Assembly (NCBI GenBank): GCA_048264125.1
Contig: JBLXDM010000020.1
Location: 1-20,894 of the forward strand
Direction of reading: 5' to 3'
DNA: 20,894 nt
DNA from: M1-B18 sp048264125
Lineage (GTDB): Bacteria; Bacillota; Clostridia; Peptostreptococcales; Natronincolaceae
Of this stretch, positions 7,324 to 14,012 are shown in pieces. Within the stretch, counting starts at the first letter, position 1, and each line of letters opens with the position of its first letter. The notes under the pieces were generated by a model, which did not search any database, had not been told where the DNA came from, and was given only the letters and a program-made list of their open reading frames with translations. The position numbers and the translations under genes are program-made.

Positions 7324-8511
7324 CTATTTATCTATCATCTCAGCTAGGAGTCCACCTAATCTGATAATACCTTCTTTTATCTTTTCCTCTGACATGTTGG
7401 AATAGTTCAGCCTGAAGGTGTTTTCATTGCCTCCGTTGGGATAGAAGGAGCCCCCAGGAACAAAGGCAACATTCTTTTCTATTGCCTTTACAAACACCTC
7501 TCTAGCATTTAGATGCACCGGCAGCTCCACCCAAGTAAATAAACCGCCTGTAGGATAGGTGTATTTTACCCCTGCAGGGAAGCATTCCTTCATGGTGCTC
7601 AGCATGATATCTCTGCGGCGTCTATAAACATCCTTTATTTTTTCAACATGGGCATCTAAATCGTATAGCTCTAAAAATTTGTTTATTTCTCTTTGAACCA
7701 TAGTATTGCTCTGCAGGTCAGCACCCTGCTTAACTAAAATGTACTTTTGGACAAGGTCGTTTTCTGCATATACCCAACCAACCCTTAAGCCTGGACAGAA
7801 GGTTTTGGAGAAGGTTCCAAGGAATACTACTCTTCCCTCAGTATCGAAGGACTTAATAGAGGGCATCCTCTCTCCCTCAAATATTAATTCACCATAAGGA
7901 TTATCCTCAATTATTGGCAAATCATATTTATTGGCCAGCTCAACGAGTTTTTTTCTCCTGTCTATCGACCAGGTTCTTCCTGATGGGTTTTGGAAGTCCG
8001 GTATAACATAAATCATTTTAACATTTTCAGTGCTGGATAAAACCCCCTCCAACTCCTCCATATCCATACCGTTATCATCTGTGGTTATCTCTACAAATTT
8101 AGGTGAATATGCCTTAAATGCATTTATTGCACCTAGATAGCTTGGACTCTCGCAAATAACAACATCGCCGGGATTAATGAAGATCTTACCTGAAAAGTCA
8201 AGGCCCTGCTGAGATCCATTGGTTATGAGAACGTTTTCAGCATTACCTACAATCCCTATTGGTTCCATTCTTTTAACAATCTTTTCCCTTAACGGCGCAT
8301 AGCCCTCTGTCGCACTGTATTGTAGCGCTTGCTGACCGCCTTCCTCCAGCACCTCTATAGCCACCCGCTTCATCTCTTCAACAGGGAACAGCTCAGGAGC
8401 CGGAAGTCCGCCTGCAAAGGAGATAATCTCAGGTCTTTCTGTAAGCTTTAGAAGCTCGCGAATTTCTGAGGCCTTAAGATTATCCATTCTTTCTGCAAAT
8501 TTAATAGCCAT
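7324..8511 (-). CDS. PLP-dependent aminotransferase, class I/II (2-aminoadipate / LysN-like)
   Basis: The 395-aa protein is a fold-type I aminotransferase that moves an amino group from an amino acid to a 2-oxo acid with pyridoxal phosphate. The Schiff-base lysine is Lys236 in FLGTFSKTFCPGLRVGW. Asp203 and Tyr206 in IIEDNPYGEL contact the cofactor, QNPSG (174-178) binds near the ring, and FRLNYSN close to the C-terminus supplies the carboxylate-binding arginine. ISFAGGLPAPELFP near the N-terminus is typical of the LysN/aminoadipate and MocR-related branch, but no DNA-binding domain is attached. The amino acid substrate cannot be told from sequence. The ATG at 8511 follows AGAGGTG. It has its own extended -10 promoter and its own terminator, so it is a single-gene unit. 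Confidence 0.92.
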   Translation of the reverse strand: MAIKFAERMDNLKASEIRELLKLTERPEIISFAGGLPAPELFPVEEMKRVAIEVLEEGGQQALQYSATEGYAPLREKIVKRMEPIGIVGNAENVLITNGSQQGLDFSGKIFINPGDVVICESPSYLGAINAFKAYSPKFVEITTDDNGMDMEELEGVLSSTENVKMIYVIPDFQNPSGRTWSIDRRKKLVELANKYDLPIIEDNPYGELIFEGERMPSIKSFDTEGRVVFLGTFSKTFCPGLRVGWVYAENDLVQKYILVKQGADLQSNTMVQREINKFLELYDLDAHVEKIKDVYRRRRDIMLSTMKECFPAGVKYTYPTGGLFTWVELPVHLNAREVFVKAIEKNVAFVPGGSFYPNGGNENTFRLNYSNMSEEKIKEGIIRLGGLLAEMIDK

Positions 8512-8553
8512 TAATACAACACCTCTTTAATATAATGTAGGATTTCTAAAAGT

Positions 8554-8562
8554 ATTATATCA
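8554..8562 (-). promoter_or_regulatory. extended -10 promoter of the aminotransferase gene
   Basis: On the minus strand TGATATAAT forms a perfect extended -10 element (TGn plus TATAAT) about 43 bp ahead of the ATG. The -35 position is weak, as is usual for this promoter class. Surrounding DNA is very AT-rich. Confidence 0.65.
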
Positions 8563-8645
8563 TTTTTGCAAAATAATTGCTCATTATTTATTGGTTTTAT
8601 TTAAGTGTTAAAATTTTTTAGTAATATTTTAAATTTTGTGGGGCA

Positions 8646-8837
8646 CTATGTCTCTTTCGTTATAACCCGCTTAACGCTTTTTTCCAGCACACTTCTTGCA
8701 ATCCACATTTGCTTTTCACACTTCATGCACTTTATTACAAAGTCTGCACCGGTTCTTAAAATCTGAAATTCTTTATTTCCACAGGGATGCTGTTTTTTTA
8801 ATTCTAATCTGTCGCCTATCTCTAATTTCATTGCCAT
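8646..8837 (-). CDS. DUF951 family small zinc-ribbon-like protein
   Basis: The 63-aa protein matches the DUF951 family of Firmicutes: a short beta-rich start (KLEIGDRLELKKQHPCG), then EFQILRTGADFVIKCMKC, then ARSVLEKSVKRVI. Cys19 with Cys37 and Cys40 (CMKC) suggests a small metal- or nucleic-acid-binding fold, but the function of the family is unknown to me. Two possible starts exist, ATG at 8837 and the third-codon ATG at 8831; neither has a clear Shine-Dalgarno. The bases in front are part of a hairpin, so translation may be controlled. It follows mscS by 57 bp and appears to be the last gene of the yedF operon; no strong terminator is seen after it. Confidence 0.88.
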   Translation of the reverse strand: MAMKLEIGDRLELKKQHPCGNKEFQILRTGADFVIKCMKCEKQMWIARSVLEKSVKRVITKET

Positions 8838-8844
8838 AAAAGCT

Positions 8845-8874
8845 TACCCAATTAAATGAGCACTTAATTGGGTA
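8845..8874 (-). promoter_or_regulatory. 11-bp perfect hairpin just ahead of the DUF951 start codon
   Basis: TACCCAATTAA (8845-8855) and TTAATTGGGTA (8864-8874) form a perfect 11-bp stem with an 8-nt loop in the mscS-DUF951 gap. In the transcript its 3' arm ends 7 nt before the ATG at 8837 and covers the only G-rich stretch (GGGTA) where a ribosome could dock. A short TTTT follows, which overlaps the start region. It may be a weak or conditional terminator for the upstream operon, an RNA processing site, or a translational switch. Confidence 0.6.
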
Positions 8875-8894
8875 TACACCTGCCTTTCCTTATA

Positions 8895-9761
8895 TTATTT
8901 CGTGTTTTTATCTACTATTACCCTTCTTGGATAAGGGATTTCAATGCCTTCTCTGTCGAAGGCCTCCTTAAAGGTCTTTCGCATCAATCTTTCTATTGCC
9001 CATTGCTCCATTGGTACTGTTTTAGCAATAATGGTGATTACAACCTCGGAAGCCCCTAATGCTGATACCCCCAGCACAGTCGGCCCCTCAACAATCCGTT
9101 GCTCTTTTTCCTTGAGGGCCTCTGCCTCTATGGTCAATACCCTTATGGCATTGTCTATATCTTCCTCGTAGGCAATGGAGATTTCCACCAGCGCCCTCAT
9201 CTTCCCTGTACTCTTATTTGTTACCTTCTTTATCTCTCCGTTAGGCACTATATATAGATCTCCGTTGAAGCCCCTAATTTTTGTCACCCTTAGGGCCATC
9301 TCCTCAACGGTTCCTTCGACGCCATCTATTTCCACATAGCTGCCGACATTGAATTGATCCTCAAACAATATGAAAAAGCCTGTGATAACGTCTCTGACTA
9401 GATTTTGGGCGCCAAAGCCGAAGGCTAGGCCTCCGATACCTGCTGCCGTTATCAGAGCGGTTACATCTGTACCAAAGGATTTGATAATAGACGTGAAGGC
9501 AATAAAGTATATGGTGTATTTTACAATGCTTTTAACCAGACCCTTCATGGTTTCTAGCCGGGGTATATCCACCTTCATTTTTAGATTCCTTTGGCTGTCG
9601 AAAAATTTATTGATTATCGAATAGAGAACGCTTATACTTAGTCTTGCTATAAATAATATAAGAATTATGTTGATAATCCTTCCAAAATACAATGAAAGCT
9701 GCTGTGGATTTTTTATAAACTGAATTGTCTCAGTAAATGCTTCTCTAAGTGAGTCAATCAT
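8895..9761 (-). CDS. mscS: small-conductance mechanosensitive channel, MscS family
   Basis: The 288-aa membrane protein should act as a tension-gated valve that releases solutes on osmotic downshock. There are three transmembrane segments, at about residues 25-48, 77-97 and 100-130. The last is the Gly/Ala-rich pore helix AAGIGGLAFGFGAQNLVRD, followed by the family motif FFILFEDQFNVGSYVEI. A beta domain (EGTVEEMALRVTKIRGFNGDLYIVPNGEIKKVTN) and a cytoplasmic alpha/beta domain complete the standard MscS fold, with no extra domains. The ATG at 9761 has AAAGGGGA upstream. It is 15 bp behind the DUF3343 gene, so it is co-transcribed with yedF and DUF3343. Confidence 0.94.
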   Translation of the reverse strand: MIDSLREAFTETIQFIKNPQQLSLYFGRIINIILILFIARLSISVLYSIINKFFDSQRNLKMKVDIPRLETMKGLVKSIVKYTIYFIAFTSIIKSFGTDVTALITAAGIGGLAFGFGAQNLVRDVITGFFILFEDQFNVGSYVEIDGVEGTVEEMALRVTKIRGFNGDLYIVPNGEIKKVTNKSTGKMRALVEISIAYEEDIDNAIRVLTIEAEALKEKEQRIVEGPTVLGVSALGASEVVITIIAKTVPMEQWAIERLMRKTFKEAFDREGIEIPYPRRVIVDKNTK

Positions 9762-9776
9762 TCTAAATTCCCCTTT

Positions 9777-10040
9777 TTATACAATTTGATTAACAATCCT
9801 TTGATTATCAATCCTTATCATCTGATATATACCCTTTATAAGTATATTTCCATCCTTTAATATCCCCTTAATTTCCTCCATCAGCCCCTCATTAAATTTT
9901 ATCGACAGGCCGCAGCTGGAGGTAATCTCCCTGGGGGTAGGTATTATTTCTACTGGAAGCTTTAGCTCCTTAAACAGCTTTTCTGCTGCAATTGCATAAT
10001 GCGTTGATTCAAAAACCACTACATAGATAGAATTATTCAA
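9777..10040 (-). CDS. DUF3343 family protein (putative Se/S carrier-like)
   Basis: The 87-aa protein matches DUF3343: a start with YVVVFESTHYAIAAEKLFKE, then VEIIPTPREITSSCGLSIKF with a single conserved Cys in the TSSCG motif, then a C-terminal helix and GIYQM. The family is often described as a putative sulfur or selenium carrier because of this cysteine and its genomic company. Here it sits between yedF, a TusA-like sulfur/selenium protein, and mscS, with 17 bp and 15 bp gaps, which supports that link. The start is a TTG at 10040 with AAAGAGGG 8 nt upstream; no ATG lies near. Carrier activity is inference. Confidence 0.88.
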   Translation of the reverse strand: MNNSIYVVVFESTHYAIAAEKLFKELKLPVEIIPTPREITSSCGLSIKFNEGLMEEIKGILKDGNILIKGIYQMIRIDNQRIVNQIV

Positions 10041-10057
10041 GGCTTAAACCCTCTTTA

Positions 10058-10669
10058 CTATAGTATAATTGTATTTCTTGCTCCATTAAGCTTTTCAACA
10101 ATTGTGTACATATTACTTATGCCCCCTACCACCAGCTTATCCTTTATCTTGTAATAATCTAGGCAGGTTCCGCAGGAGAGCACCTCCACTCCATTTGCCT
10201 CCAAAGCTCTAAGATGCTCTATTGACTCTGCACCCTCCACCACAAGATTGACACCGCTGTTTAAAAACATTAACGCCTTAGGATATGGCTGCACCTCCGT
10301 AAGGGCATAAATATAGCTCTTCATAAGTATCTTTCCAAGCTGTATTTCGCCCTCTCCAAAGTAGTCCTTGGTCACTAATATAACCAAATCCTTCTTTGGG
10401 GAGCTGTCACAGCTGATATCATCTGCCATCATTCCTTCCATCTGATCTATAGAATGATCCTTAATTATGTTGATATAATAGCTTCCCTGCTTCTCCTCCA
10501 CGTCCACCTTCAAAGTCAGGCTCTTGGCTAGCTTTGAAATATTTTCCTTTGCAGCTGCATTGTCGACGATTGTGGTAACAATACCTTCTTCAATTGACTC
10601 CAGCGCTTTTTTCGTATGGATTACCGGCAAAGGACAGCTCATTCCTCTGGCATCTATCTGTTTATTCAT
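10058..10669 (-). CDS. yedF: YedF, putative selenium metabolism protein (TusA-like + DsrE-like)
   Basis: The 203-aa protein has two domains. The N-terminal TusA/SirA-like domain (1-75) starts MNKQIDARGMSCPLPVI with the CPxP motif at Cys12, the usual persulfide (or selenide) site. The C-terminal DsrE/F-like domain (about 95-203) carries Cys166 and Cys169 in LSCGTCLDYY. In anaerobic Firmicutes this fusion is annotated as a selenium metabolism protein; its chemistry is not firmly settled. The frame is open 24 codons further up, but the ATG at 10669 is right: it matches the family N-terminus, has GGAGGG in front, and lies 37 bp after the predicted transcription start. It leads the operon with DUF3343, mscS and probably DUF951. 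No selD or selA is in the window. Confidence 0.9.
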   Translation of the reverse strand: MNKQIDARGMSCPLPVIHTKKALESIEEGIVTTIVDNAAAKENISKLAKSLTLKVDVEEKQGSYYINIIKDHSIDQMEGMMADDISCDSSPKKDLVILVTKDYFGEGEIQLGKILMKSYIYALTEVQPYPKALMFLNSGVNLVVEGAESIEHLRALEANGVEVLSCGTCLDYYKIKDKLVVGGISNMYTIVEKLNGARNTIIL

Positions 10670-10712
10670 ATCAAAATCCCTCCGACTGTTTTTTAGACAT
10701 GTATTACCTTTA

Positions 10713-10741
10713 AGTATATCAATTACCTGATTATACTTCAA
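10713..10741 (-). promoter_or_regulatory. yedF operon promoter
   Basis: On the minus strand TTGAAG (10736-10741), a 17-bp spacer and TATACT (10713-10718) with TGA directly before it form a good extended promoter. It lies inside the possible upstream extension of yedF, so it argues for the short start at 10669. Confidence 0.65.
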
Positions 10742-10800
10742 TCTATTGTACCCAATATTATATATTCTCTATCTTTCCGCTTATGGGTATAAAAGAAAAT

Positions 10801-10831
10801 AAAAAAAGCATGAGATATTTCCCATGCTTTT
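10801..10831 (-). terminator. rho-independent terminator after the SRP RNA gene
   Basis: AAAAGCATG (10804-10812) pairs with CATGCTTTT (10823-10831). In the minus direction the stem is followed by TTTTTTTATTTT. It closes the tadA - tRNA-Ser - ffs unit about 20 nt beyond the end of the RNA. The stem is A/T-flanked on both sides and could also work in the plus direction. Confidence 0.85.
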
Positions 10832-10849
10832 ATCATTTTGAATTATGTA

Positions 10850-11119
10850 ATGCTGTGCACCTCACTTCGACATGTTGTCATAGGCGTTACCCAAGCAGTT
10901 AACTCGAGTTAGGCTACCCTGCGGCACACGAAAGGATTCACTTACCGTTGCTTCCTTCCGGACCTGGCGGGGTTCGCAAGCTTCCGTTGCGCAGGACCCA
11001 ACTTTCATTGTCACTTACTTAAGCCAGCCCTACAATCGACTTGCCTCGGTGAGGAGTTCAACCCTGCTATAGCGGGTTGCAGGTTACAGGGCACCGCTAC
11101 CTCCCCATCTAGCACAGCA
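10850..11119 (-). ncRNA. ffs: signal recognition particle RNA, large Gram-positive type (scRNA)
   Basis: This is the RNA scaffold of the signal recognition particle, which with Ffh targets nascent membrane and secreted proteins. The highly conserved domain IV is visible on the minus strand: CCAGGTCCGGAAGGAAGCA (about 10940-10960). The 5' half has the Alu-domain sequence GGGGAGGTAGCGGTGCCCTG, so it is the ~270-nt form of Bacillus/Clostridium rather than the short 4.5S form. The ends are set by the terminal helix: GCTGTGC near 11112-11118 pairs with GCACAGC at 10852-10858. It follows tRNA-Ser by about 16 nt with no evident promoter, so it is likely cut out of a tadA-tRNA-Ser-ffs transcript. Exact ends are estimates. 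Confidence 0.95.
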
Positions 11120-11135
11120 AACTTTAAAATTTTAA

Positions 11136-11224
11136 TGGCGGAGAGAGCGGGACTCGAACCCGCGGGACCTTGCGGTCTTACACGCTTTCCAGGCGTGCCC
11201 CTTAGCCAACTCGGACATCTCTCC
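11136..11224 (-). tRNA. tRNA-Ser(GGA)
   Basis: An 89-nt class II tRNA with a long variable arm. The acceptor stem is GGAGAGA/TCTCTCC, the discriminator base is G, and CCA is encoded (minus strand of 11136-11138). The anticodon loop CTGGAAA gives anticodon GGA, reading UCC and UCU. It starts 10 nt after the tadA stop codon and precedes ffs. It is the cognate tRNA for the UCC specifier of the serS T-box in this same window. Confidence 0.97.
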
Positions 11225-11234
11225 ATCTTTGTAT

Positions 11235-11687
11235 TTACTTTTTTCTTAGCTGAGAAAAAAATTCCTGCATAATCCTCCTGCAATCCGCCTCCAGCACACC
11301 TGTCTTTATTTCACACTGGTGATTAAAGGACGAATTATTCAGTAGGTTCACAATAGAGCCGCAGGCACCTGCCTTTGCATCCATCGCTCCTATTACAACT
11401 CTCTCTATCCTGCTTTGGAGAATGGCTCCAGCGCACATAGGACAGGGTTCTATTGTAACATATAACGTGCTGCTTGTCAACCTCCAACCCCTGAGGAAAT
11501 CGCAGGCCCTTTGTATTGCCAGTATTTCGGCATGGGCAGTGGCATTTTTTGAAAGCTCACGTAAATTGTGGGCCCTGGCTATTACATTACCCTCTCGAAC
11601 AATGACAGCTCCTATCGGTACCTCCCCTTTTAGAAAGGCAGCCTCAGCCTCTTTAAGGGCTAGGCCCATATAATACTCATCCGTCAT
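11235..11687 (-). CDS. tadA: tRNA-specific adenosine deaminase (adenosine-34)
   Basis: TadA converts A34 to inosine in the wobble position of tRNA-Arg(ACG). The 150-aa product has the zinc deaminase motifs NATAHAEILAIQ, with the ligand His and catalytic Glu, and EPCPMCAGAIL with two cysteine ligands. The family-specific MDAKAGACGS and the C-terminal helix ending in EFFSQLRKK are also present. The frame is open 47 codons further upstream, but I place the start at 11687 (MTDEYYMGLALKEAEAAF), because GGAGG lies 8 nt ahead and a good promoter lies within the longer frame. TadA normally begins just before this MxLALxEA helix. tRNA-Ser and ffs follow on the same strand without a terminator between them. 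Confidence 0.95.
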   Translation of the reverse strand: MTDEYYMGLALKEAEAAFLKGEVPIGAVIVREGNVIARAHNLRELSKNATAHAEILAIQRACDFLRGWRLTSSTLYVTIEPCPMCAGAILQSRIERVVIGAMDAKAGACGSIVNLLNNSSFNHQCEIKTGVLEADCRRIMQEFFSQLRKK

Positions 11688-11761
11688 AGTAAAGGCCTCC
11701 ATAGGCTTAACCTCAGCAGAATACTTGCTCCTGCATAATAGCATAGCAAAGCCACTTGTAT

Positions 11762-11790
11762 AGTATAGCTTATCTACCTTGATTTGTCCA
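11762..11790 (-). promoter_or_regulatory. tadA promoter
   Basis: On the minus strand TGGACA (11785-11790), 17 bp, then TATACT (11762-11767): five of six matches in each box with ideal spacing. It follows the tRNA-Arg terminator and gives a leader of about 68 nt before the start at 11687. This rules out the longer reading of tadA. Confidence 0.75.
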
Positions 11791-11842
11791 TACCTCATAG
11801 AATTTTCTTCGCTATTAAAGTATTCCATTTTTGTCTGATATT

Positions 11843-11875
11843 AATACAAAACCTGCAGGACTTTTTACCTGCAGG
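11843..11875 (-). terminator. terminator after tRNA-Arg
   Basis: Two copies of the palindrome CCTGCAGG (11852-11859 and 11868-11875) form an 8-bp stem with an 8-nt loop. In the minus direction TTTTGTATT follows. It begins 15 nt past the tRNA-Arg 3' end. Confidence 0.8.
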
Positions 11876-11890
11876 GTCATGTGTTAGAAA

Positions 11891-11967
11891 TGGTGTTCCC
11901 GGCGGGAATCGAACCCACGGCCTTTCGCTTAGGAGGCGAACGCTCTATCCTACTGAGCTACGGAAAC
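11891..11967 (-). tRNA. tRNA-Arg(CCT)
   Basis: A 77-nt tRNA with acceptor stem GTTTCCG/CGGGAAC (one T-G pair), discriminator A and encoded CCA (11891-11893 on the minus strand). The anticodon stem TTCGC/GCGAA encloses CTCCTAA, so the anticodon is CCT and reads AGG. It is a single tRNA between the M1 peptidase and tadA, with its own terminator. A TATAAA about 8 nt before the 5' end is a possible -10 box, but no clear -35 is seen. Confidence 0.97.
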
Positions 11968-11980
11968 AAAATTTTATAGC

Positions 11981-12028
11981 AAAAATCGTTGATCGGCTGT
12001 TGACAAACCTTAGCAGCAGCCGGTCAAC
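11981..12028 (-). terminator. imperfect long hairpin with T-run between M1 peptidase and tRNA-Arg
   Basis: GTTGATCGGCTG (11988-11999) is inverted at 12017-12028 with a single mismatch, around a 17-nt loop. On the minus strand TTTTT follows two bases after the stem (11985-11981). It is a plausible terminator for the peptidase gene, 176 nt past its stop, placed so that tRNA-Arg needs its own promoter right after it. The large loop makes it weaker than the other terminators here. Confidence 0.5.
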
Positions 12029-12203
12029 AATAATGGTACAAAGTGGTTTATAGTGCACTCAATTTTTACTACAAAAGTTAGTTTAACATAAATGCCGTAT
12101 AAAAGCAATTGGTTTATTGTTTAAAGTTTAGACACGTTATACATTATATCCAATTATTGCATAAGGTATAAGCCACCTACTGCCACTATTTAAAAGGCTT
12201 CGT

Positions 12204-13718
12204 TTATTTATCTAGCAGCCACTGCTGAAAGAAGCCCTGATTATCCTTATCTGATGCCTCATTTACCATATCAATAAAGTCATTACTTGTAGCTATTTTA
12301 AACATGTATTTTTCATAATAGTTTCTTAGGGCTTCATATACCTTGCTTCTTCCAATTATCTCCTCCAGCTCCACCAACATCATAGCACCTCTGCTATATA
12401 CCAAAGTGCCATAGTCTCCCCAGCCTTTGAACTCCTCTAGCCCCTTCAGGACTCGAGTATCCTCTATGCTGGCTCTCCTGGCCTCCCAGGCATTTATATT
12501 CCTCTGTTTGTGTATTTCCGATGCTACGGCCTCCCCCCTTGCCTCCCTATAATATACCAGCTCCGAATAGGTGGTAAGGCTTTCATCCAGCCATGCCTCC
12601 TTTATCTGATTGTTTCCCACTGCCCCATACCACCATTGATGTGCCACCTCATGAACTATAACCAGCTCAAGGGCCTGCAGCTGTGCTTTATTGTAATACT
12701 CCTGACTGATGTAGATCAAGGTAGGGTACTCCATGCCGCTGGGGAAATAGGTTTCCACAACAGAAAGCTGTCCATAGGGGTATTTACCAAAATGCTTTTC
12801 AAAGACCCTCAGGGCCTCCTTCGAATATTCCAAAGCCTCTTCCCTTATGGCCCTATCCTCCGTCAGATAGTACATTTTTATACTGGTATCCTTCACCCTC
12901 TCCTCTACCACTGTAAAGTCTCTGCTTGCCACCCATGCAAAGTCCCTCACCAGACTTGCCTCTATCCTCCATCTGCCAAATTCGCCCTCCTTGCTATGCT
13001 CAACAATATTGCCGGTGGATGCGATTACTATGTCCTTAGGGGCCTTTATATTTACAATATAATTGGAGGCTTCACTATAAAAAGGATCTCCTACAGCATA
13101 GTATGGGTCTAAGCTCCAGCCCTCTTCATCATACACCGCCAATATAGGATACCAGTTCCCCATATTATATACGCCATTATGGTAGCCGAAGCGATCAGGT
13201 AGATTTGGCAGCTGTATCAAGTAGCTCATTTGAATCTCTATTTCCTCACCAGGCTCCAAGGAATCCGGCAGGGGTATTTTTAACAGTGTCTCTCCTATAC
13301 CCGATATTTCATAGTTGGTCTTTTCTTCATTGAGCATAATGCCGCTTATTCTGATATAGCCGGGGCTATAATCGTCTATGCCGGAGCCTCCGTTGGAAAA
13401 TAGCGCCGGGGCTGTGCTTTTGTCCTTAAAGGCATTTGGATATATGTTAAAATATATTTCCTGAAGCTCTTCCCCTGTTTTATTGGTATAGGTAACCCTT
13501 TGACTGCCGGATACCTGATTTTTATCCTCCAGCAGCTGAAGATCTATTTCATATTTTGATACAGTCCTTTCATCAATTCCATAATCCGAAGGATTTACAA
13601 GCAGGGTCTCTCCACCACCCTGAAGAGCCTTAAAAAATGGCCTTTCTATTACCCTGCAGCCTACAATAGCAATCACAATTAATAATGCTAAGGCCAGCAA
13701 TCTTCTTTTATTTCTCAA
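12204..13718 (-). CDS. M1-family zinc metallopeptidase, predicted lipoprotein
   Basis: The 504-aa protein is a gluzincin of the M1 aminopeptidase family. The zinc site is HEVAH (356-360) with the third ligand Glu379 in EAWLDES, 18 residues after the second His. GMEYP (328-332) takes the place of the exopeptidase GAMEN motif. The N-terminal beta domain covers about 35-250. The N-terminus has RNKRR, a hydrophobic stretch and a lipobox I-V-G-Cys21, so it is probably exported and lipid-anchored, acting outside the cell on peptides. It lacks the large C-terminal HEAT-like domain of aminopeptidase N and is thus a short M1 form. The start is TTG at 13718; the Shine-Dalgarno GGGGAGG is 13 nt away, longer than ideal, so the start is the least certain part. 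Confidence 0.92.
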   Translation of the reverse strand: MRNKRRLLALALLIVIAIVGCRVIERPFFKALQGGGETLLVNPSDYGIDERTVSKYEIDLQLLEDKNQVSGSQRVTYTNKTGEELQEIYFNIYPNAFKDKSTAPALFSNGGSGIDDYSPGYIRISGIMLNEEKTNYEISGIGETLLKIPLPDSLEPGEEIEIQMSYLIQLPNLPDRFGYHNGVYNMGNWYPILAVYDEEGWSLDPYYAVGDPFYSEASNYIVNIKAPKDIVIASTGNIVEHSKEGEFGRWRIEASLVRDFAWVASRDFTVVEERVKDTSIKMYYLTEDRAIREEALEYSKEALRVFEKHFGKYPYGQLSVVETYFPSGMEYPTLIYISQEYYNKAQLQALELVIVHEVAHQWWYGAVGNNQIKEAWLDESLTTYSELVYYREARGEAVASEIHKQRNINAWEARRASIEDTRVLKGLEEFKGWGDYGTLVYSRGAMMLVELEEIIGRSKVYEALRNYYEKYMFKIATSNDFIDMVNEASDKDNQGFFQQWLLDK

Positions 13719-13760
13719 CGCTATACCACATCCTCCCCAAAATTATATCAGCTATAATAC

Positions 13761-13948
13761 AAAGGGCCTACCTAAGCACCTTCACCACCTTAATTCTTAG
13801 TTTAACAACGGTAAAATTTCTCCAGGGCTACATTGTGGTCAGTCGCAATATAGCTCTATATTGCTTCCTTCTCCGCCTTGTCCTGAAAAAATTTTCCTCG
13901 CTGCTATTCCTAATTTTTAAAGTGGTCAAGTTACTAGTAGACCCCTTA
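13761..13948. repeat. ~188-bp inverted-repeat element (MITE-like or structured RNA)
   Basis: Most of the 294-bp serS-peptidase gap is one symmetrical element. Its ends are imperfect inverted repeats of about 30 bp: AAGGGCCTACC..CACCACCTTAA on the left, and on the right the inverse of AAGGGGTCTACT..GACCACTTTAA. Inside, on the minus strand, AGCAGC pairs with GTTGTT. AAAATTTTTTCAGG (13882-13895) pairs with CCTGGAGAAATTTT (13814-13827) over 14 positions with two G-U pairs. At the tip GCAATATA pairs with TATATTGC (13845-13864). The whole can fold as one long hairpin. It has no coding frame that I trust. The flanking sequence beyond 13948 is AT-rich without a visible feature. Confidence 0.65.
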
Positions 13949-14012
13949 AATATTATATTCACCAATTGGAGGAATATTATTTATTTGTTTTACGGCTTTT
14001 AGACCCTTTCTT

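Noticed and set aside
7166..7405. 79-codon plus-strand frame
   Set aside because: It crosses the terminator hairpin and the end of the aminotransferase gene, with no ribosome site or recognisable protein.
10670..10741. 24-codon extension of yedF
   Set aside because: It contains the predicted promoter; GGAGGG and the family N-terminus place the start at 10669.
11011..11283. 90-codon minus-strand frame
   Set aside because: It runs through the SRP RNA and tRNA-Ser genes; it is an accidental frame.
11688..11828. 47-codon extension of tadA
   Set aside because: A near-consensus promoter lies inside it; the start at 11687 has a good ribosome site.
12143..12148. TATAAT on the minus strand as the tRNA-Arg promoter
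   Set aside because: No acceptable -35 and 180 bp away, with a terminator-like hairpin between it and the tRNA; not called.
13685..14002. 105-codon plus-strand frame in the serS-peptidase gap
   Set aside because: It runs across the inverted-repeat element and the peptidase start, has no Shine-Dalgarno, and its composition is low-complexity hydrophobic.
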